This document shows positions 17,595 through 26,033 of a DNA stretch of 64,000 nt, piece by piece. Both the position numbers and the translations under genes were made by a program. Origin of the DNA: Spirosoma taeanense (GTDB taxonomy: Bacteria > Bacteroidota > Bacteroidia > Cytophagales > Spirosomataceae); the NCBI RefSeq assembly GCF_013127955.1, contig NZ_CP053435.1, forward strand, positions 3,757,001 through 3,821,000, in the 5' to 3' direction. The notes beneath the pieces are model-generated. The model did not search any database. It was given only the letters and a program-made list of their open reading frames with translations, and had not been told where the DNA came from. How positions within the stretch are numbered: position 1 is the first letter of the stretch; the number at the start of each line of letters is the position of its first letter.

Positions 17595-19586
17595 TCAGCG
17601 GACTATAATCTTCTGCTGCTGCACCTGCCCATCAGCCGTTTGCAGTTCGGCCACGTACAAACCGGCCGTAACCTCGTCCAGCGTTATGGCCAGCTCCCGG
17701 GGCGCTTTCCCCTGCCAGTTCTTCACGGTCCGGCCCATAAGGTCCCGCACCGTCAGCGCGATAATCGTCCGCTGGCCCGCGTCCACACGTAACGTCCGGT
17801 CGGCGGCCAGCGGATTGGGATACAAACGTATCGCTGGTCCGGCTTCAGCAATCGTACCCAGCACCAGCGGCCGGGCCGTTACGACGTTGCTGTAGGCCGA
17901 CTCCGACACATCGCTGAACGCACGCAAGCGGTAAAAATAGGTACCGAATGGATCGGGCAGGTTCTCGTCGGTATAGGTTGCCTTACCGGCTTCCAGCGTC
18001 GCAAGGGTTTTAAACGTAGCGGGCGTTCCGTCGGCCCGTTCCAGCACCTGCCTCTGGGCGGTTGGGGGCGCAGTCCAGCTCAATTGAATCTGTTTTTCGG
18101 ACAGAGGTTTGGCCGCCAGTGTCGTGACGGTCGTAATCTGGTCGGAAATGGCTACGCCATCAAAGCTGAACGCCCGCATCCCGCGCGTGTTCCGTAAGGT
18201 TGGGCCGTTATAGAACGGCGACAGCGCGTCCGAAAAATAAGCAGGCAGGTAGCGAATCTGCTTGGCCGACGCGGGCTGCTTCAGGCGCAGCGTCACCCGG
18301 TTGCCACTGGCCGAGCCAGCCGTCACCCAGCCAGCTTCCCCGTCGAGGTAAAAATAATCTTTCAGATCGCGGCTGCCCAGCTTGGCACCCGTCGCGAAAT
18401 TGTAGTAGGCCGTATCTTTCCAGACCATCTGCATGCCTTCGTCAAAGACCAGCGTAATCGAATCTTTACGCGTGTTGTAAAACACCTTTTTAATATCGGG
18501 CGAGTTAATCTGAACCGTGTCTTTTGAGCCGTAGAAGTCGCGCGCAATCTGCCGGAACTGTTCATACGCCAGTTGCTGATGCCCCAGCGGATCGTAGTGA
18601 ATACCATCATATCCTCTGGCCCCGATGGTCGCAATCGTTTCTACGTTCTTAAACAGGTACTTGGTGCGTCGCTGAAAATCACGTAACGCAGCCGCGCCCT
18701 CCACCCGATCCGCCAGAATATTGATCTGACCGACGTAAATGCGGGCATTGCCGTAATCTTCACGCAGTTGGTTATACAGTGTTTTAAACTTTTCGTCGTA
18801 GCCATCTGCGCCGTTGCCGGCTTCGTCCTCGCCTTGTTTCCAGATAATCCCCTTCACCTGTTTAGCCACCCCTGCCCACTGCGCCCGGAATAGCAGTCGC
18901 CCATAGAACGTACTCAGATTCGCGTGGTTCACCGGATCTCGGGCCGATAGCGCGGCAATCCCCGTTCCGCCAAAGGCTCCGTTCAGGACCGCAGTGGGAA
19001 TCCCGTACTGCTCCATAATGAGCCGTTGCAGGGTGAGGCCAAAGCCACCAACATTGCCATACGGCTCTTTAGCGGCATACCATTTCATTTCGCCCGGTAT
19101 GTTCGACGAGCCATAGGGATAGGTGCAGTTTCTCAGGTATTTATCGTCGAAGTCAAACGAGTAATACGTGTCCAGCCCGGCCAGAGCCGAGGCATTCGAC
19201 TGCCCATGCAGGATATATACGTCCCCACAGACCACCCGTTTCCGGTCGGCCACCAGCATAGAATCAGCACCTCTGTAAAGAAATACCCGGAACTGGTACT
19301 CAGCCCGCTCGGCTTTGATCGGGGCGGTTAGGCGAAACGGAGTATTAGTAGCCGCCGGGCTCAGCGTCTGACTGACGACGCGGGCCAGCTTTCCCTCCCG
19401 CAGCACCTGCATACCAATTTTGGTGTATCCGGCCGCCGTAATCGTTCCACTAACGGGCACCTGGGCCTGGCTGGCCGTATCCCGCGGGTAAAGCTGTAAG
19501 TCATGCGGTAACTGGTCGAAACTGACCTGAGCGGAGGCCGTAAAATAGAATAAAAACAATACAGAGCAGGCGTAAAGTAGCTTCAT
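17595..19586 (-). CDS. Secreted sialate O-acetylesterase-like esterase with T9SS sorting domain
   Basis: I choose the ATG at 19586, which gives a signal peptide (MKLLYACSVLFLFYFTASAQ); the open frame starts 35 codons earlier. The 663-residue protein carries HGQSNA with the catalytic Ser, KQGEDEAG, and DGIHYDPLGH with the Asp-His pair. These are the marks of the SASA/DUF303 SGNH esterases that deacetylate glycans. A fibronectin-type III-like region lies near residues 490-590. The last 80 residues (RLYPNPLAADRTLRV to GLYVAELQTADG) are a type A type IX secretion sorting domain. It would be exported by T9SS and may trim acetyl groups on surface or external polysaccharide. Confidence 0.85.
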   Translation of the reverse strand: MKLLYACSVLFLFYFTASAQVSFDQLPHDLQLYPRDTASQAQVPVSGTITAAGYTKIGMQVLREGKLARVVSQTLSPAATNTPFRLTAPIKAERAEYQFRVFLYRGADSMLVADRKRVVCGDVYILHGQSNASALAGLDTYYSFDFDDKYLRNCTYPYGSSNIPGEMKWYAAKEPYGNVGGFGLTLQRLIMEQYGIPTAVLNGAFGGTGIAALSARDPVNHANLSTFYGRLLFRAQWAGVAKQVKGIIWKQGEDEAGNGADGYDEKFKTLYNQLREDYGNARIYVGQINILADRVEGAAALRDFQRRTKYLFKNVETIATIGARGYDGIHYDPLGHQQLAYEQFRQIARDFYGSKDTVQINSPDIKKVFYNTRKDSITLVFDEGMQMVWKDTAYYNFATGAKLGSRDLKDYFYLDGEAGWVTAGSASGNRVTLRLKQPASAKQIRYLPAYFSDALSPFYNGPTLRNTRGMRAFSFDGVAISDQITTVTTLAAKPLSEKQIQLSWTAPPTAQRQVLERADGTPATFKTLATLEAGKATYTDENLPDPFGTYFYRLRAFSDVSESAYSNVVTARPLVLGTIAEAGPAIRLYPNPLAADRTLRVDAGQRTIIALTVRDLMGRTVKNWQGKAPRELAITLDEVTAGLYVAELQTADGQVQQQKIIVR

Positions 19587-19717
19587 CGGCTTTTTCCCGT
19601 CTAAAAAAAGTGATAGTATTGCAGAACTTATCAGCGTAAACGTTCCAGTAAAAATAACCGCTTTTTGGGTATCTGCTGATGCCTGGGGCATTTTTAGCGA
19701 ACGTATCTTATTTGGGC

Positions 19718-20629
19718 ATGGCCGACGTATCAGTCATTATTCTGACGCATAACGAAGAAAAACACATCGCCCGGTGTTTGCAGAGTCTGCACCCGTTTAC
19801 CGATAAAATATTCATTGTCGACTCGTTCTCGACCGATCGCACCGTTGAGATTGCCCGTTCGCTGGGCGCCGTTGTTACACAGAATCCCTGGGTTAACTAT
19901 GCGACTCAGTTTAATTACGGCATTACGAACAACCCGTTCCAGACGACCTGGCTGATGCGGATGGATTCGGACGAGTACGTGCTGCCCGAACTGGCCGCCG
20001 AAATCAACCAGCGGCTGCCTGATCTGCCCGCTGACGTTTCGGGCATCTACGTTAAGCGTCGGGTGCTCTTCTTCGGGCACTGGATACGGCACGGGGCGTA
20101 TTATCCGATCTGGCTATTGCGGCTCTGGCGCCGGGATCAGGGCATTTGCGAAGAAACCTGGATGGACGAGCACATCAAACTAAGTCAGGGCAAAACCATT
20201 CAGTTTCAGAACGATCTGGTCGACCACAATCTGAACAACCTGACCTGGTGGACACAAAAGCATAACAATTACGCCATTCGGGAAGTCATTGATTTACTGA
20301 ACATAAACTATAATTTTGACGAGACGCAACGCGTCGAGCCTAAACTGTTTGGCTCACAGGAACAGCGAACCAGGTACTTTAAAATACAATACGCTTCCCT
20401 GCCGTTATTTACCCGGCCTTTTTTGTATTTTTTCTATCGGTACTTCATTCGCCTGGGCTTTCTGGACGGTCAGAAAGGTCTGATGTGGCATTTCCTGCAG
20501 GGACTTTGGTACCGCTTTTTAGTTGATGCAAAGCTGTTCGAAGTTTATTTCCACGCCGGACGTGAGAAACAGGCGATCATTCACTATTTCCGAACGCATT
20601 ATGGTAAAGACCTCAGCCCCGGCAACTAA
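19718..20629 (+). CDS. Glycosyltransferase family 2 (WaaE/KdtX-like)
   Basis: I place the start at the ATG at 19718, giving MADVSVIILTHNEEKHIARCL at the N-terminus (303 residues). The GT-A features are FIVDSFSTDRTVEIA and MRMDSDEYVLPEL, where D-S-D is the metal motif (about residue 87). The core resembles the WaaE/KdtX-like GT2 subgroup that adds glucose to lipopolysaccharide core. The C-terminal region contains aromatic-rich hydrophobic stretches that may bind the membrane. The gene is divergent from the esterase and overlaps the next gene by 29 bp. Confidence 0.85.
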   Translation: MADVSVIILTHNEEKHIARCLQSLHPFTDKIFIVDSFSTDRTVEIARSLGAVVTQNPWVNYATQFNYGITNNPFQTTWLMRMDSDEYVLPELAAEINQRLPDLPADVSGIYVKRRVLFFGHWIRHGAYYPIWLLRLWRRDQGICEETWMDEHIKLSQGKTIQFQNDLVDHNLNNLTWWTQKHNNYAIREVIDLLNINYNFDETQRVEPKLFGSQEQRTRYFKIQYASLPLFTRPFLYFFYRYFIRLGFLDGQKGLMWHFLQGLWYRFLVDAKLFEVYFHAGREKQAIIHYFRTHYGKDLSPGN

Positions 20630-21194
20630 TCCTGAGCAGATGGCTGGCCGAACCGATTTTTCGATCTACGATATCAGTTGGTATAAACCCGGACCGCGCT
20701 GGAAGCTCATCCTGTGGTTTCTAGCCAATTCATTAGTTCTGAATACCTACTTTCCAATCCCTATGGCGCTCAAACGATTCGTTTTGAAAGCCTTCGGGAC
20801 GAAAATGGGCGTTGGCGTTGTTATTAAGCCGGGCGTAAACATTAAATACCCCTGGTTTCTGACCTTGGGGGACCACGTCTGGATTGGCGAGCGGGTCTGG
20901 ATTGACAACCTGAGCGAAGTTGTCATTGGCAGCCACGTTTGTCTGTCGCAGGGCGCCATGCTGCTGACCGGCAACCATGATTATCGCCGGCCGACTTTCG
21001 ACCTGACCGCCCGTCCGATCACCCTCGATGATGGGGTTTGGATCGGTGCCAAGTCGGTGGTTTGTCCGGGCGTACGGTGTCATTCGCACTCCGTGCTGGC
21101 CGTCAATTCGGTCGCGACGCGGTCGCTGGACGAGTATGGTATTTATCAGGGAAACCCGGCGGTCTGGGTTCGTAAACGGGAAATCTTCGCTTAG
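20601..21194 (+). CDS. WcaF-like sugar O-acetyltransferase
   Basis: This 197-residue protein (start ATG 20601, overlapping the upstream gene; ATG 20640 is an alternative) resembles colanic-acid acetyltransferase WcaF. It has SWYKPGPRWKLILWFLANSL and PMALKRFVLKAFG at the N-terminus, then hexapeptide repeats with LTLGDHVWIGERVWIDN. LTGNHDYRRPTFDL contains the catalytic His. GVWIGAKSVVCPGV and the final YQGNPA tail follow. It acetylates a hydroxyl of a sugar from acetyl-CoA, presumably in the polysaccharide made by this locus. Confidence 0.85.
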   Translation: MVKTSAPATNPEQMAGRTDFSIYDISWYKPGPRWKLILWFLANSLVLNTYFPIPMALKRFVLKAFGTKMGVGVVIKPGVNIKYPWFLTLGDHVWIGERVWIDNLSEVVIGSHVCLSQGAMLLTGNHDYRRPTFDLTARPITLDDGVWIGAKSVVCPGVRCHSHSVLAVNSVATRSLDEYGIYQGNPAVWVRKREIFA

Positions 21195-21241
21195 TTAATT
21201 AAAACAGATAAGCCAGGAACCCCACATTTGTCCATCATTAC

Positions 21242-22036
21242 GTGAAAGTTTCAATTATTACCGTCGTTTACAACGGGGCCGAACACATCCGGGATTGTAT
21301 TGACTCAGTCCTGAACCAGACCTACCCGGACATTGAGTATATCCTTGTCGATGGGCAGTCAACAGATGGGACTATTGATATTATTAAATCTTATGGTACA
21401 AAAATTGCCAGATTCCTGTCAGAACCCGACAAAGGCCTGTACGACGCCATGAACAAAGGCATCCGCCTGGCAACCGGCGACGTAATCGGGCTCCTCAATG
21501 CCGATGATTTTTATCGACACAACGGAGTGATCGAAAATATGGTCTCTCTATTTAAACGTTCTGACAGCGACGCTGTCTATGGAGATATGCTCTACGTAGA
21601 TCGGCACGACACAAGTCAGCTGAAGCGTTACTGGCGGTCGGGCTGGTACAGCGAAAACGCGTTTCTGTGGGGTTGGATGCCTGGTCACCTGTCATTTTTT
21701 GCCAAACGATGGCTGTATGAGCGTTACGGTTTATTTCGGCTCGACTTGAAAAGTGCGGCCGACTACGAATTGATGCTTCGGTTCATTCATAAACACAAGG
21801 CTCGCCTTGCCTATATGAATGAGGTTACGATTGTGATGCGGGCGGGGGGTATCAGCAACAGCAGTCTGAAGAACCGCTTACGGGCGAATCAGGAAGACCG
21901 GGCGGCCTGGGACCTCAACGGGATGAAGCCATATTTCTTTACATTATGGCTGAAACCCCTGCGCAAATTGAAGCAGTATATCACGAAACCGCCGGAAATA
22001 CCGGGTCCGGTTAAGCGGGAGTCGAATACCGTTTGA
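21242..22036 (+). CDS. Glycosyltransferase family 2
   Basis: This 264-residue GT2 enzyme starts at GTG; no in-frame ATG lies between the preceding stop and this point. The motifs are VSIITVVYNGAEHIRDCIDSV, YILVDGQSTDGTIDII, SEPDKGLYDAMNKGI and LLNADDFYRH (the DxD-like site, about residue 88). These place it in the family of capsule GT2 proteins represented by WcaA/WcaE-type enzymes. The C-terminal region is basic. It lies 47 bp downstream of the acetyltransferase. Confidence 0.88.
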   Translation: MKVSIITVVYNGAEHIRDCIDSVLNQTYPDIEYILVDGQSTDGTIDIIKSYGTKIARFLSEPDKGLYDAMNKGIRLATGDVIGLLNADDFYRHNGVIENMVSLFKRSDSDAVYGDMLYVDRHDTSQLKRYWRSGWYSENAFLWGWMPGHLSFFAKRWLYERYGLFRLDLKSAADYELMLRFIHKHKARLAYMNEVTIVMRAGGISNSSLKNRLRANQEDRAAWDLNGMKPYFFTLWLKPLRKLKQYITKPPEIPGPVKRESNTV

Positions 22037-22204
22037 TCAGATTACGCTTGCCTTTTTGGCAAAACGAATCAAATTTATGCCCCACGTGAGCACGATATAC
22101 CCCTGAAAACCAGGGCTCAGGTTCAATGTGGAGGCCAGTCCGAACAGGTTTTGCCTGATTGTTTCCTCGAAGAGAGGCCAATTGGCTAATTAACTGACAG
22201 CCTT

Positions 22205-23413
22205 ATGAATGTGGATTTACTGATTGCCTACCTACAGAACAAACTGAACGACGAATTATTTACGCTCGGTTTATACCAGTGTATTTTGTCGTTTCTGGTC
22301 GCTTGTTTTGTCTCGGTAGTGTCGATTCCAGTCGTCATCAAGATATCCGAACTAAAGTCCTTAATGGAAAAGCCCGGCGAGCGCCGGTCCCACTCTACCC
22401 CAACCCCCACGTTTGGAGGGATTGCCATTTATGCTGCTATCCTGATTGCCTATTTCCTTTGGCCGAGCATTGATCAGACCGACATCTACCGGACAAACCT
22501 GTCGGTGGCGGGCATGACCATTCTGTTCTTTATTGGCATCAAGGATGACCTGGTCGGAATTGACCCCGCCAAGAAGATTCTGTTTCAGGTTCTGGCCGCT
22601 ATCATTCTGATTTTCTTCGGGAATCTGCGGGTCGACTACCTGTATGGTATCATGGGCTTTCATCATATTGAAGAAGTGATCAGTATTCTGCTCACCTGCT
22701 TTATCTTCATTGCCCTGACGAATGCGATAAACCTCATTGACGGCATCGACGGGCTGGCGGGCGGCATTGCCACCATCGCCAGCGGCACGTTCGGCGCGTG
22801 GTTTCTACTGACCAATCACTTTACGATGGCCTGCCTGGCCTTCACGCTGGCGGGCGCCCTGCTGGGTTTTCTGCGGTTTAACTTCTCGAAAACCAGCAAG
22901 ATTTTCATGGGCAATACCGGCTCGCTGATTATTGGGTTCATGCTGGCTTTCTTCGCCGTGCGGTTCGTTAATCTGAATGCATCGTTCCGGTTCGAACCAA
23001 CAGCTTTCTTCAACGCGCCCATTATCGCCATCGTCATTCTGATTGTGCCTATTTTCGATACGTTACGTGTCTTTCTGGTGCGTATTCTGGCGGGTCGGTC
23101 ACCGTTCTCGGCCGATCGGAATCACATGCATCATATTCTGCTGGATAATGGGCTCTCGCACATTCAGGCCACAGCCCTGCTTTGCGGAGCTTCGTTGCTG
23201 AATACGATACTTTTCTTCCTGCTGCACCGCAACATTTCCAACACACAGTCGCTGCTGATTCTGGGCTGTCTGTTTGGCCTGTATATGGTGGTAAGCTTCG
23301 TACTTAAGATGCGGGTTATGTATATCTCGACGCACCCGCGACGTCGGCGGGCCGTACTCCGCCGGGAATTACAGCACGGAATTGTCGGCCGACGTTTGAT
23401 CGATTATCTGTAA
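22205..23413 (+). CDS. Undecaprenyl-phosphate sugar-1-phosphate transferase (WecA/MraY family)
   Basis: This 402-residue multi-pass membrane protein initiates polysaccharide synthesis. It transfers a sugar-1-phosphate (typically GlcNAc-1-P) from a UDP-sugar to undecaprenyl phosphate at the cytoplasmic membrane. Family motifs are clear: the KPGERRSHSTPTPTFGG loop, GIKDDLVG with D114 and D115 (Mg2+ binding), NAINLIDGIDGLAGG at 173-187, GNTGSL, and the DRNHMHH loop near residue 300. About ten hydrophobic segments are visible. Its position at the end of the glycosyltransferase cluster and the strong terminator behind it fit a role as the lipid-carrier starter enzyme. The exact sugar is inferred. 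Confidence 0.9.
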   Translation: MNVDLLIAYLQNKLNDELFTLGLYQCILSFLVACFVSVVSIPVVIKISELKSLMEKPGERRSHSTPTPTFGGIAIYAAILIAYFLWPSIDQTDIYRTNLSVAGMTILFFIGIKDDLVGIDPAKKILFQVLAAIILIFFGNLRVDYLYGIMGFHHIEEVISILLTCFIFIALTNAINLIDGIDGLAGGIATIASGTFGAWFLLTNHFTMACLAFTLAGALLGFLRFNFSKTSKIFMGNTGSLIIGFMLAFFAVRFVNLNASFRFEPTAFFNAPIIAIVILIVPIFDTLRVFLVRILAGRSPFSADRNHMHHILLDNGLSHIQATALLCGASLLNTILFFLLHRNISNTQSLLILGCLFGLYMVVSFVLKMRVMYISTHPRRRRAVLRRELQHGIVGRRLIDYL

Positions 23414-23420
23414 TTCTTTT

Positions 23421-23462
23421 CAAATTAAAACCCCTTTGGCTTTCCGAAGGGGTTTTAATTTG
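23421..23462 (+). terminator. Rho-independent terminator after the polysaccharide locus
   Basis: A 16-bp perfect stem (23421-23436 with 23447-23462) with a 10-nt loop starts 7 nt after the WecA-like stop codon. The stem runs from A/T-rich ends through CCCC/GGGG, so it ends in a T-rich flank on both strands. Confidence 0.9.
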
Positions 23463-23533
23463 TCTGTTTGAGCGGCCCGAACCTATTCCAGGGTTCTCTG
23501 GAGCGTCCAGACGCAGCAAAACTAATTTAATTG

Positions 23534-23561
23534 ATAAATGAACAGCTGGCTGTTCATTTAT
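23534..23561. promoter_or_regulatory. Palindrome upstream of RsbQ-like gene, possible operator
   Basis: Two 13-bp arms (23534-23546 and 23549-23561; ATAAATGAACAGC and its complement) are separated by 2 nt. It lies 63 nt upstream of the RsbQ-like start codon. The short spacer and full dyad symmetry suit a dimeric repressor site better than a terminator. No regulator gene is adjacent. Confidence 0.55.
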
Positions 23562-23624
23562 TATGGAACCGTATAAGCCCGCCCGTTCGTTGCTTATATT
23601 CAGGTACTAAAAACCCATCGATCA

Positions 23625-24440
23625 ATGGCTCAGGATATATTGAAGCGTAATAACGTAAACGTATCAGGCAAGGGAACTCAGCCTATGCTGTTTGCTCATG
23701 GGTTCGGCTGCGATCAGAATATGTGGCGCTATGTTGCCCCGGCGTTTGAAGAGGACTACAAACTGATTCTGTTTGACTACGTAGGTTCCGGCCAATCCGA
23801 CGTAACGGCCTATAACCCTCAGCGGTACAACGAGCTAACTGGCTATGCTCAGGATATACTGGATATCTGCGAAGCGCTCCAGCTGAACAATATCATCTTT
23901 GTGGGCCACTCAGTCAGCTCCATGATTGGCATCCTGGCCGCCATTCAGCAGCCTCAGCGTTTTGAAAAGCTCATTATGATTGGGCCGTCTCCCCGCTACA
24001 TCAATGATCAGCCGGATTATATCGGCGGCTTTGAACGGGCCGACATTGACGAACTGCTCGACCTGATGGATCATAACTTCATCGGCTGGGCCAATACGCT
24101 GGCCCCGGCTATTATGGGCACCCCCGACAGGCCCGGTCTAGGGCAGGAACTAACGCAAAGCTTCTGTTCAACAGACCCCGTGATTATGCAGCAGTTCGCC
24201 CGCGCTACCCTGCTCTCCGACAATCGGCAGGATTTACATAAACTGCAGACACCATCACTCATTCTCCAGTGCGCCAATGACATCATTGCTCCCTTAGCGG
24301 TTGGTGAGTTTATGCATAGCCATCTTCCCCACAGCACCCTGCGCTACATGGATGCAACCGGTCATTGCCCTCATATGAGTGCCCCCACCGAAACAGTTAC
24401 CCTCATGAATGAGTATCTATTACGTACTCAACCGGTTTAG
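23625..24440 (+). CDS. rsbQ: RsbQ-like alpha/beta hydrolase
   Basis: This 271-residue alpha/beta hydrolase closely matches RsbQ. Its triad Ser96 (GHSVSS), Asp219 (CANDIIAP) and His247 (TGHCPHMS) falls at the same residue numbers as in Bacillus subtilis RsbQ. The FAHGFGCDQNMWR oxyanion-hole region is typical of RsbQ and plant D14/KAI2. RsbQ converts an unknown small hydrophobic ligand into the signal for the PAS-domain phosphatase RsbP. Here the next gene, 17 bp away, is a PAS sensor kinase instead, so it probably supplies that kinase's signal. A palindrome precedes it. Confidence 0.88.
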   Translation: MAQDILKRNNVNVSGKGTQPMLFAHGFGCDQNMWRYVAPAFEEDYKLILFDYVGSGQSDVTAYNPQRYNELTGYAQDILDICEALQLNNIIFVGHSVSSMIGILAAIQQPQRFEKLIMIGPSPRYINDQPDYIGGFERADIDELLDLMDHNFIGWANTLAPAIMGTPDRPGLGQELTQSFCSTDPVIMQQFARATLLSDNRQDLHKLQTPSLILQCANDIIAPLAVGEFMHSHLPHSTLRYMDATGHCPHMSAPTETVTLMNEYLLRTQPV

Positions 24441-24457
24441 ATGGTTATTACTCCCTT

Positions 24458-25708
24458 ATGGACGATTTGGTTAACCAGCTTCCCTGCGGTGTTATTCTGT
24501 TCAACGAAGCGGGCCTCATCACAACAATTAATCATACAGTTGAGCAACATCTGGACTATACCTCTGCTGAGCTATTGGGAAAGCCCTTCAGTGAAGTACT
24601 CACGGTAGCCAGTCGACTGTTTTACCAAACGCATTTTTATCCTCTCCTTAACCTGAACGGACGAGTTGACGAAGTAGTGCTAACCCTTCTGGGCCGAACA
24701 AATCAGCGGATTCCCATCTTACTCAATGCCGTAAGTCAGCCTCAGGAAGGGCATCTGTTAACGCTCTGTGCGTATTTACCACTTGGCCAGCGTCATAACT
24801 TTGAGACTGAGCTGATTCAGGCCCGCAAAGCTGCCGAACAGGCCCGGTCGGCCGTTCAGGAAAGCGAAGCCCGGTATCGGGCATTGGCGGCCGAACTTGA
24901 AGAACGTGTAGCCGAACGAACAAAAGAACTCAGTGTGGCCAACACAAACCTGCACTACCTGAATGCCGATCTGAAGCGGTCGAACGAGAACCTTCAGCAG
25001 TTTGCTTACATCGCCAGCCACGATTTGCAGGAGCCGCTTCGAAAAATTCAATCCTTCGGCGATATTCTGAAGAACCAGTATGCCACTCAGATTGGCGATG
25101 GAGTTGATCTGCTGGAACGTATGCAGTCGGCAGCCAGCCGGATGTCGATTCTGATCAAAGATCTATTGGCTTTTTCCCGTATTTCTACCCAGCAGGAGGT
25201 CAGCATGTCCGTTCCTCTGACTCAGGTCATCAATACCGTTCTGACGGACCTGGAACTTGTTATTCAGGAAACAAATGCCCTTGTAGAGATCGATCCATTG
25301 CCAATGGTGCAGGGCGACCCTTCTCAGCTAAGGCAGTTATTCCAGAATTTATTAAGCAATGCCCTGAAGTTCCGCCGACGGGCCTCCGATGGTACGCTGG
25401 AAAATCCGCAAATCCGGGTCAACGTATATCAGATACCGGCCAGTGATATGCCGCCTTTGGTAAAACCCACGCGTGCAGCCAGTGCCTATCACCGCATTGA
25501 TATATCCGATAATGGAATCGGCTTTGACGAGAAGTATGTTGACCGCATCTTTCAGGTTTTCCAGCGGCTGCACGGCAAAAATGAATTTGCCGGCACCGGC
25601 ATTGGGCTGGCCATCTGCGCCAAAGTAGCGACGAATCATGGCGGGGCCATTACGGCCACCAGCCAGCCTGGCCAGGGCGCTACGTTCAGGGTGTACCTGC
25701 CGGTATAA
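24458..25708 (+). CDS. PAS-domain sensor histidine kinase
   Basis: This 416-residue soluble kinase has an N-terminal PAS domain (about 1-110; GVILFNEAGLITTIN, ELLGKPFSEVL). A coiled coil follows (115-180; AAEQARSAVQESEARYRALAAEL). The HisKA dimerisation helix has phospho-acceptor His188 (ASHDLQEPLRKI). The C-terminal ATPase domain has N (LLSNALKFR), G1 (DISDNGIGF) and G2 (GTGIGLAI) boxes. There is no transmembrane segment and no receiver domain, so its response regulator is elsewhere. Being immediately downstream of rsbQ, it is likely to sense the product of that hydrolase. Nothing but attachment-site sequence follows before the integrated element. Confidence 0.88.
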   Translation: MDDLVNQLPCGVILFNEAGLITTINHTVEQHLDYTSAELLGKPFSEVLTVASRLFYQTHFYPLLNLNGRVDEVVLTLLGRTNQRIPILLNAVSQPQEGHLLTLCAYLPLGQRHNFETELIQARKAAEQARSAVQESEARYRALAAELEERVAERTKELSVANTNLHYLNADLKRSNENLQQFAYIASHDLQEPLRKIQSFGDILKNQYATQIGDGVDLLERMQSAASRMSILIKDLLAFSRISTQQEVSMSVPLTQVINTVLTDLELVIQETNALVEIDPLPMVQGDPSQLRQLFQNLLSNALKFRRRASDGTLENPQIRVNVYQIPASDMPPLVKPTRAASAYHRIDISDNGIGFDEKYVDRIFQVFQRLHGKNEFAGTGIGLAICAKVATNHGGAITATSQPGQGATFRVYLPV

Positions 25709-25794
25709 AGCAACCGTTTTACACAGACAATGGTCTTTTAGGATCCATACGTCTGCCTCCTCAAAAGAAGTACTTGTTTAAACAAAAACAAACG

Positions 25795-25875
25795 AGCCGA
25801 TCAGCACCTAGCTAACCGGCTCATTATCAAGTGACCCCGAAGCGATTCGAACGCTTGACCGTCTGCTTAGAAGGC
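25795..25875. repeat. attL: 81-bp copy of tRNA-Arg 3' half plus terminator
   Basis: This segment is 78/81 identical to 37741-37821, with an unbroken 40-bp match at 25836-25875. It contains 44 nt of the tRNA-Arg(UCU) 3' half (complement strand, 25832-25875) and the hairpin terminator that follows that tRNA (25795-25821). It is the displaced original 3' end of the tRNA gene, left behind when the element inserted. Confidence 0.92.
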
Positions 25876-25990
25876 TTACGACTTATTATCTTTATAAATT
25901 ATAACCGGTTGTTATTTTTACTGATAATGAACGAGTTACACAAAAGTACTTTATTATCATTTGTCGTAGGCACAACACTATTTATTATAT

Positions 25991-26033
25991 TTGTTGTACC
26001 TAATGTTGTACCCAAAAATGTTAGGTACAACAA
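25991..26033. promoter_or_regulatory. Integrase arm-type sites near attL, overlapping int start
   Basis: GTTGTACC occurs in direct orientation at 25993-26000 and 26005-26012 (12-bp period) and inverted (GGTACAAC) at 26024-26031, just before the ATG at 26033. The outer pair forms a 13-bp perfect inverted repeat (25991-26003 and 26021-26033). The same tandem pair recurs near attR. These are probably integrase or excisionase arm sites, and could let the protein regulate its own gene. Confidence 0.6.
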
